Part shown: positions 32,417 through 35,201 of the stretch, piece by piece | Layout of the letters: every line of letters starts with the position of its first letter | Numbering within the stretch: position 1 is the first letter of the stretch | NCBI GenBank assembly: GCA_947179245.1 | Contig: CAMXBD010000019.1 | Location: forward strand, 1-35,201 | From: an uncultured Lachnospiraceae bacterium | GTDB lineage: Bacteria > Bacillota > Clostridia > Lachnospirales > Lachnospiraceae | Direction: 5' to 3' | Length of the DNA stretch: 35,201 nucleotides | Notes under the pieces: generated by a model | Told to the model about the DNA's origin: nothing | What the model saw: the letters and a program-made list of their open reading frames with translations, nothing else | Database searches by the model: none | Made by a program: the position numbers and the translations under genes

Positions 32417-35125
32417 CTATATTGTTTCTTCTACAAACTGTTCAAACTCCTCGGCGCTCATCAAGACTTTGCGTGGTTTCGTCCCTTCTTCTTCTCCTAC
32501 TACACCCGCTTCACACAGTTGGTCCATAATACGTGCCGCCCTGTTAAATCCAATCTTAAAAACTCTTTGAAGCATACCGATGGACGCCTTATCTTTCTCA
32601 ATAATAAATCTTCCTGCATCTGCAAAATATTGGTCATACTCAGAACCGCTCTCGCCGCCGGATGCACCACTGCCGCCGGATGAACTGCCCATATTTTTGA
32701 TCTGCTCCTCCACATCATCGCTATATACATTTCCGATAGCCTGATTCTTGAGGAAATCTACAACGTCCCCCACTTCTTTATCCGATATGAAAGCGCCTTG
32801 GATACGCGCCGGTTTCGGATAGCCCTGCGGGTAGAACAGCATATCTCCTTTGCCGAGTAATTTCTCTGCACCTACCATGTCGAGAATTGTCCGGGAATCC
32901 ACGCCGCTGGATACCGCAAACGCCACCCGGCTCGGCATATTGGCTTTGATCAGACCTGTAATAACATCCACAGATGGCCGCTGGGTCGCTATGATCAAGT
33001 GAATACCACAGGCTCTTGCCAGCTGTGCCAGACGGCAGATTGACTCCTCCACTTCTCCCGGTGATACCATCATCAGATCCGCAAGCTCGTCCACAATAAT
33101 AAGAATCTGCGGTAATTTCTGTGGTGCCTCCGGGTCGCCCGCCGCCTGCATACTTTCCACTTTCTTATTATATCCCTTAAGGTCCCGGACATTGAAATCA
33201 GCGAATTTCTTATAACGATCCGTCATTTCAGCCACGCCCCAATGAAGCGCCGCCGCCGCTTTCTTCGGATCTGTAACTACGGGAATTAATAAATGAGGAA
33301 TACCGTTATAGACACTCAGTTCCACCACCTTCGGATCAACCATGATCATCTTAACATCCTCAGGTTTCGCTTTATATAAAATTCCCATGATAATTGTATT
33401 GATACAGACTGACTTACCGGAACCGGTAGCACCTGCAATCAACATATGAGGCATTTTGGCAATGTCTGCTACCACAATCTTGCCCGCAATATCTTTGCCC
33501 ACCGCAAAAGCAAGGTTGGAACCAAAATCCTTGAACTCTTTGGACTCCACCAGATCCCTAAATGCCACAGCGGTATTTTCTTTATTGGGCACCTCGATAC
33601 CGACTGCTGCTTTACCCGGAATAGGCGCCTCGATACGAATATCAGTAGCTGCCAGATTCAGTTTAATGTCATCCGCAAGACCGACAATCTTACTGACTTT
33701 AACTCCCTGCTCCGGCTGTAATTCATACCGTGTAACGGAAGGTCCCTGACTGATATCCGTTACCGTCACCTTAACTCCAAATGTAGCAAGCGTCTGCTGT
33801 AGACGCACAGCCGTCTCTTTTAATTCCCTTGCTGAATCCCCGTTGTTCTTACCACTTCCCTTCGCCAAAAGATTGATTGGAGGGAACTTATATGGTCTTG
33901 GAGCCTTCTGCTCTCTCTTCTGAGGTTCTTCCGCCGGTTCTGCCTGCGCGGCTGCTGCTTTATTCTCCGGTATTTTCGGCAATATTTTTTCCGGCATTTT
34001 CAAGGGTGCTTTTTCCGGTATTGTCTGTGATGCTCTTTCCGGTGTTTCTTCCATATATATTGCTGACTCTAAAGTCGTATCCGCCTCCGGCATATCTGGT
34101 TCTGTCTCATCCGCCGCACCGTGAATACGAATCTCATCTAATTCGTCGGACTCATTCTCAATATAATGATAAGAATGCGCCTCCCTGACCGGTTCACGCT
34201 CTGACTGTACATCCGTTCCATCATCCGCCATATGTAATATAATCTCGTGGATATCGTCACGCGCTTTCTCCGCATTCTCTTTCTCTTTGTCCTTCTCTTT
34301 ACCGAGTGACGTGTCTATCATGACACCGGTCACTTTCTTATCCATACGCAGAATCTTCTCGTTCTCTATCTCTTCCTCTCTCTGTCTGCGCTTCTCCTCT
34401 TCCCTTGCTCTCTTTTCCTCCATGGCTAACCGCCGCTCTTTGGCACGTTCCCTGCGGTACGCAGCATCCTCAACGGAACGCTCATATACCTTGCGTCCCT
34501 GTCTGGTCACACCGCCAATAAAAGATTTCTCTGTAACGATCACCATACAGATGATTCCAAGCACCAGAATTGCCAGTATAGTTCCCACCATTCCAAGAAA
34601 CTTGTAGGCAAGATAAGCGAGTGTTCCTGCGATAACACCCCCGCCATTATGATTCTCACTGCATCTTAGATAGATTTCTTTAACTTGATAGCTTTCTACC
34701 TGCGCAAGCTCAGTGCCAAACAGTTCACAGATCATACTGACCATAATAAACAGAAGCACACCCGCGACCAGCTTTCTGGTCGCAATGTTATTTCCTATAT
34801 TGGACATGCCGAAAGCTATTGCCAGAAAAATAATAATCGGTGCAATATACGCGGTCAGTCCAAAAATGCCAAACATAATATCGCTGACCACGTCACCAAC
34901 TTTACCGACTACACCGAAGTTACATAAGAATAGTATAATCGCAAGAGCAAGGAACACGATCAGCATGATCTCATTTCGTATCGCTGCATCCATAGGCGGT
35001 GCCTGTGCCACTCTGGCTCCGCTCCTCCTTCCGGTCTGTGTCTGTCTGCTCCTGCCTGTGTTTCTATTTGAAGTTGTCGTCTTTTTATTTGCGGAAGAGC
35101 GTTTTCCTCCTTGGTTAGATGCCAT
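32417..35125 (-). CDS. ftsK: DNA translocase FtsK/SpoIIIE
   Basis: This 902-residue septal DNA pump moves chromosome ends through the closing division or sporulation septum. About four N-terminal membrane helices (roughly 50-200) are followed by a charged, coiled-coil-prone and Pro/Glu-rich linker (about 215-415). The RecA-type motor has Walker A GATGSGKS (565-572) and [13 protein letters not shown]. The C-terminal gamma winged helix ([20 protein letters not shown] and on) reads the DNA orientation. The true start is the ATG at 35125, with AGGAGG eight bases upstream. An apparent 16-residue N-terminal extension exists only because sequencing adapter is joined at 35150. FtsK versus SpoIIIE cannot be separated from this alone. 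Confidence 0.97.
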   Translation of the reverse strand: MASNQGGKRSSANKKTTTSNRNTGRSRQTQTGRRSGARVAQAPPMDAAIRNEIMLIVFLALAIILFLCNFGVVGKVGDVVSDIMFGIFGLTAYIAPIIIFLAIAFGMSNIGNNIATRKLVAGVLLFIMVSMICELFGTELAQVESYQVKEIYLRCSENHNGGGVIAGTLAYLAYKFLGMVGTILAILVLGIICMVIVTEKSFIGGVTRQGRKVYERSVEDAAYRRERAKERRLAMEEKRAREEEKRRQREEEIENEKILRMDKKVTGVMIDTSLGKEKDKEKENAEKARDDIHEIILHMADDGTDVQSEREPVREAHSYHYIENESDELDEIRIHGAADETEPDMPEADTTLESAIYMEETPERASQTIPEKAPLKMPEKILPKIPENKAAAAQAEPAEEPQKREQKAPRPYKFPPINLLAKGSGKNNGDSARELKETAVRLQQTLATFGVKVTVTDISQGPSVTRYELQPEQGVKVSKIVGLADDIKLNLAATDIRIEAPIPGKAAVGIEVPNKENTAVAFRDLVESKEFKDFGSNLAFAVGKDIAGKIVVADIAKMPHMLIAGATGSGKSVCINTIIMGILYKAKPEDVKMIMVDPKVVELSVYNGIPHLLIPVVTDPKKAAAALHWGVAEMTDRYKKFADFNVRDLKGYNKKVESMQAAGDPEAPQKLPQILIIVDELADLMMVSPGEVEESICRLAQLARACGIHLIIATQRPSVDVITGLIKANMPSRVAFAVSSGVDSRTILDMVGAEKLLGKGDMLFYPQGYPKPARIQGAFISDKEVGDVVDFLKNQAIGNVYSDDVEEQIKNMGSSSGGSGASGGESGSEYDQYFADAGRFIIEKDKASIGMLQRVFKIGFNRAARIMDQLCEAGVVGEEEGTKPRKVLMSAEEFEQFVEETI

Positions 35126-35149
35126 TACAAATGCCTCCTGAGCATACTC

Positions 35150-35201
35150 CTGTCTCTTATACACATAACCCACCCCACGAGACCGACGCAGAGAGCCTGA
35201 T
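35150..35201. other. Nextera/Tn5 adapter contamination at contig end
   Basis: CTGTCTCTTATACACAT at 35150-35166 is the Tn5 mosaic end used in Nextera libraries. The following bases match the rest of the read-2 adapter, including CCCACGAGAC (35174-35183), with four mismatches, and then an index-like tail. This is not genomic sequence. On the minus strand it is translated as VYKRQ, a well-known artefact in metagenomic proteins. Confidence 0.93.

Noticed and set aside
1-35201. CRISPR array, prophage, insertion sequence, tRNA or rRNA
   Set aside because: No regularly spaced repeats, integrase/transposase/phage structural genes, or recognisable tRNA or rRNA sequence were seen on either strand.

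Overview
The window looks like one end of a contig from a Gram-positive, endospore-forming Clostridia genome, most likely Lachnospiraceae. The evidence is the sporulation pair yqfC-yqfD next to phoH and ybeY, a SpoVB-type flippase, an NfnAB-type bifurcating transhydrogenase, a TM1266-type hydrogenase-associated regulator, formate-THF ligase plus FolD, AGGAGG-type ribosome binding sites and several TTG/GTG starts. Almost everything is on the minus strand; the only plus-strand gene is a DUF2971 gene (6528-7349). I see no rRNA, tRNA, CRISPR, insertion sequence or phage genes. No gap between genes exceeds about 200 bases. The last ~52 bases (35150-35201) are Nextera/Tn5 sequencing adapter, not genome.

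Layout, left to right. 1-1552: an OmpR-type response regulator cut by the window edge, a small CxxC heavy-metal-associated protein and a SmtB-like zinc-sensing ArsR repressor with a promoter/operator. 1626-6348: proA, 5-formyl-THF cyclo-ligase, a DUF896 protein, proB and a COG2509-type FAD protein; transcription runs from the FAD gene towards proA, giving proline synthesis from glutamate plus folate salvage. 6528-7349: DUF2971. 7444-14966: an unrecognised lipoprotein, then a carbohydrate-type ABC importer whose transcription order is ATPase, permease, permease, binding protein, preceded by an HI0933-type flavoprotein and a BofC-like secreted protein. 15103-21132: an operon transcribed yqfC, yqfD, phoH, a 7TM PgpH-like protein with a ruined HD site, ybeY and a MOP flippase. 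21209-25737: pyrimidine-nucleoside phosphorylase, rlmH, a zinc-ribbon membrane protein, the TM1266-like regulator, a MORN-repeat membrane protein and a Dabb protein. 25912-28190: nfnB/nfnA. 28371-35125: a zinc-ribbon/TPR/chitobiase-like membrane protein, folD, fhs and ftsK/spoIIIE.

The most interesting non-coding signal is a pair of 60-bp hairpin elements, about 27 kb apart (1034-1093 and 28242-28301). Their outer sequences are nearly identical, while three adjacent base pairs of the middle helix have changed in a compensating way, which points to selection on structure. A second recurrent design is a tandem hairpin ending in a T-run (8246-8294 minus, 15059-15104 plus). Intrinsic terminators placed directly against the ribosome binding site of the next gene occur twice (696-724 and 24094-24125). 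Among proteins, the strongest oddities are the PgpH-like protein with QR in place of the catalytic HD, and a binding protein with both a lipobox and a C-terminal membrane helix. I did not find a convincing multi-gene new system. Promoter calls and single-copy structures are by eye and should be read as candidates.
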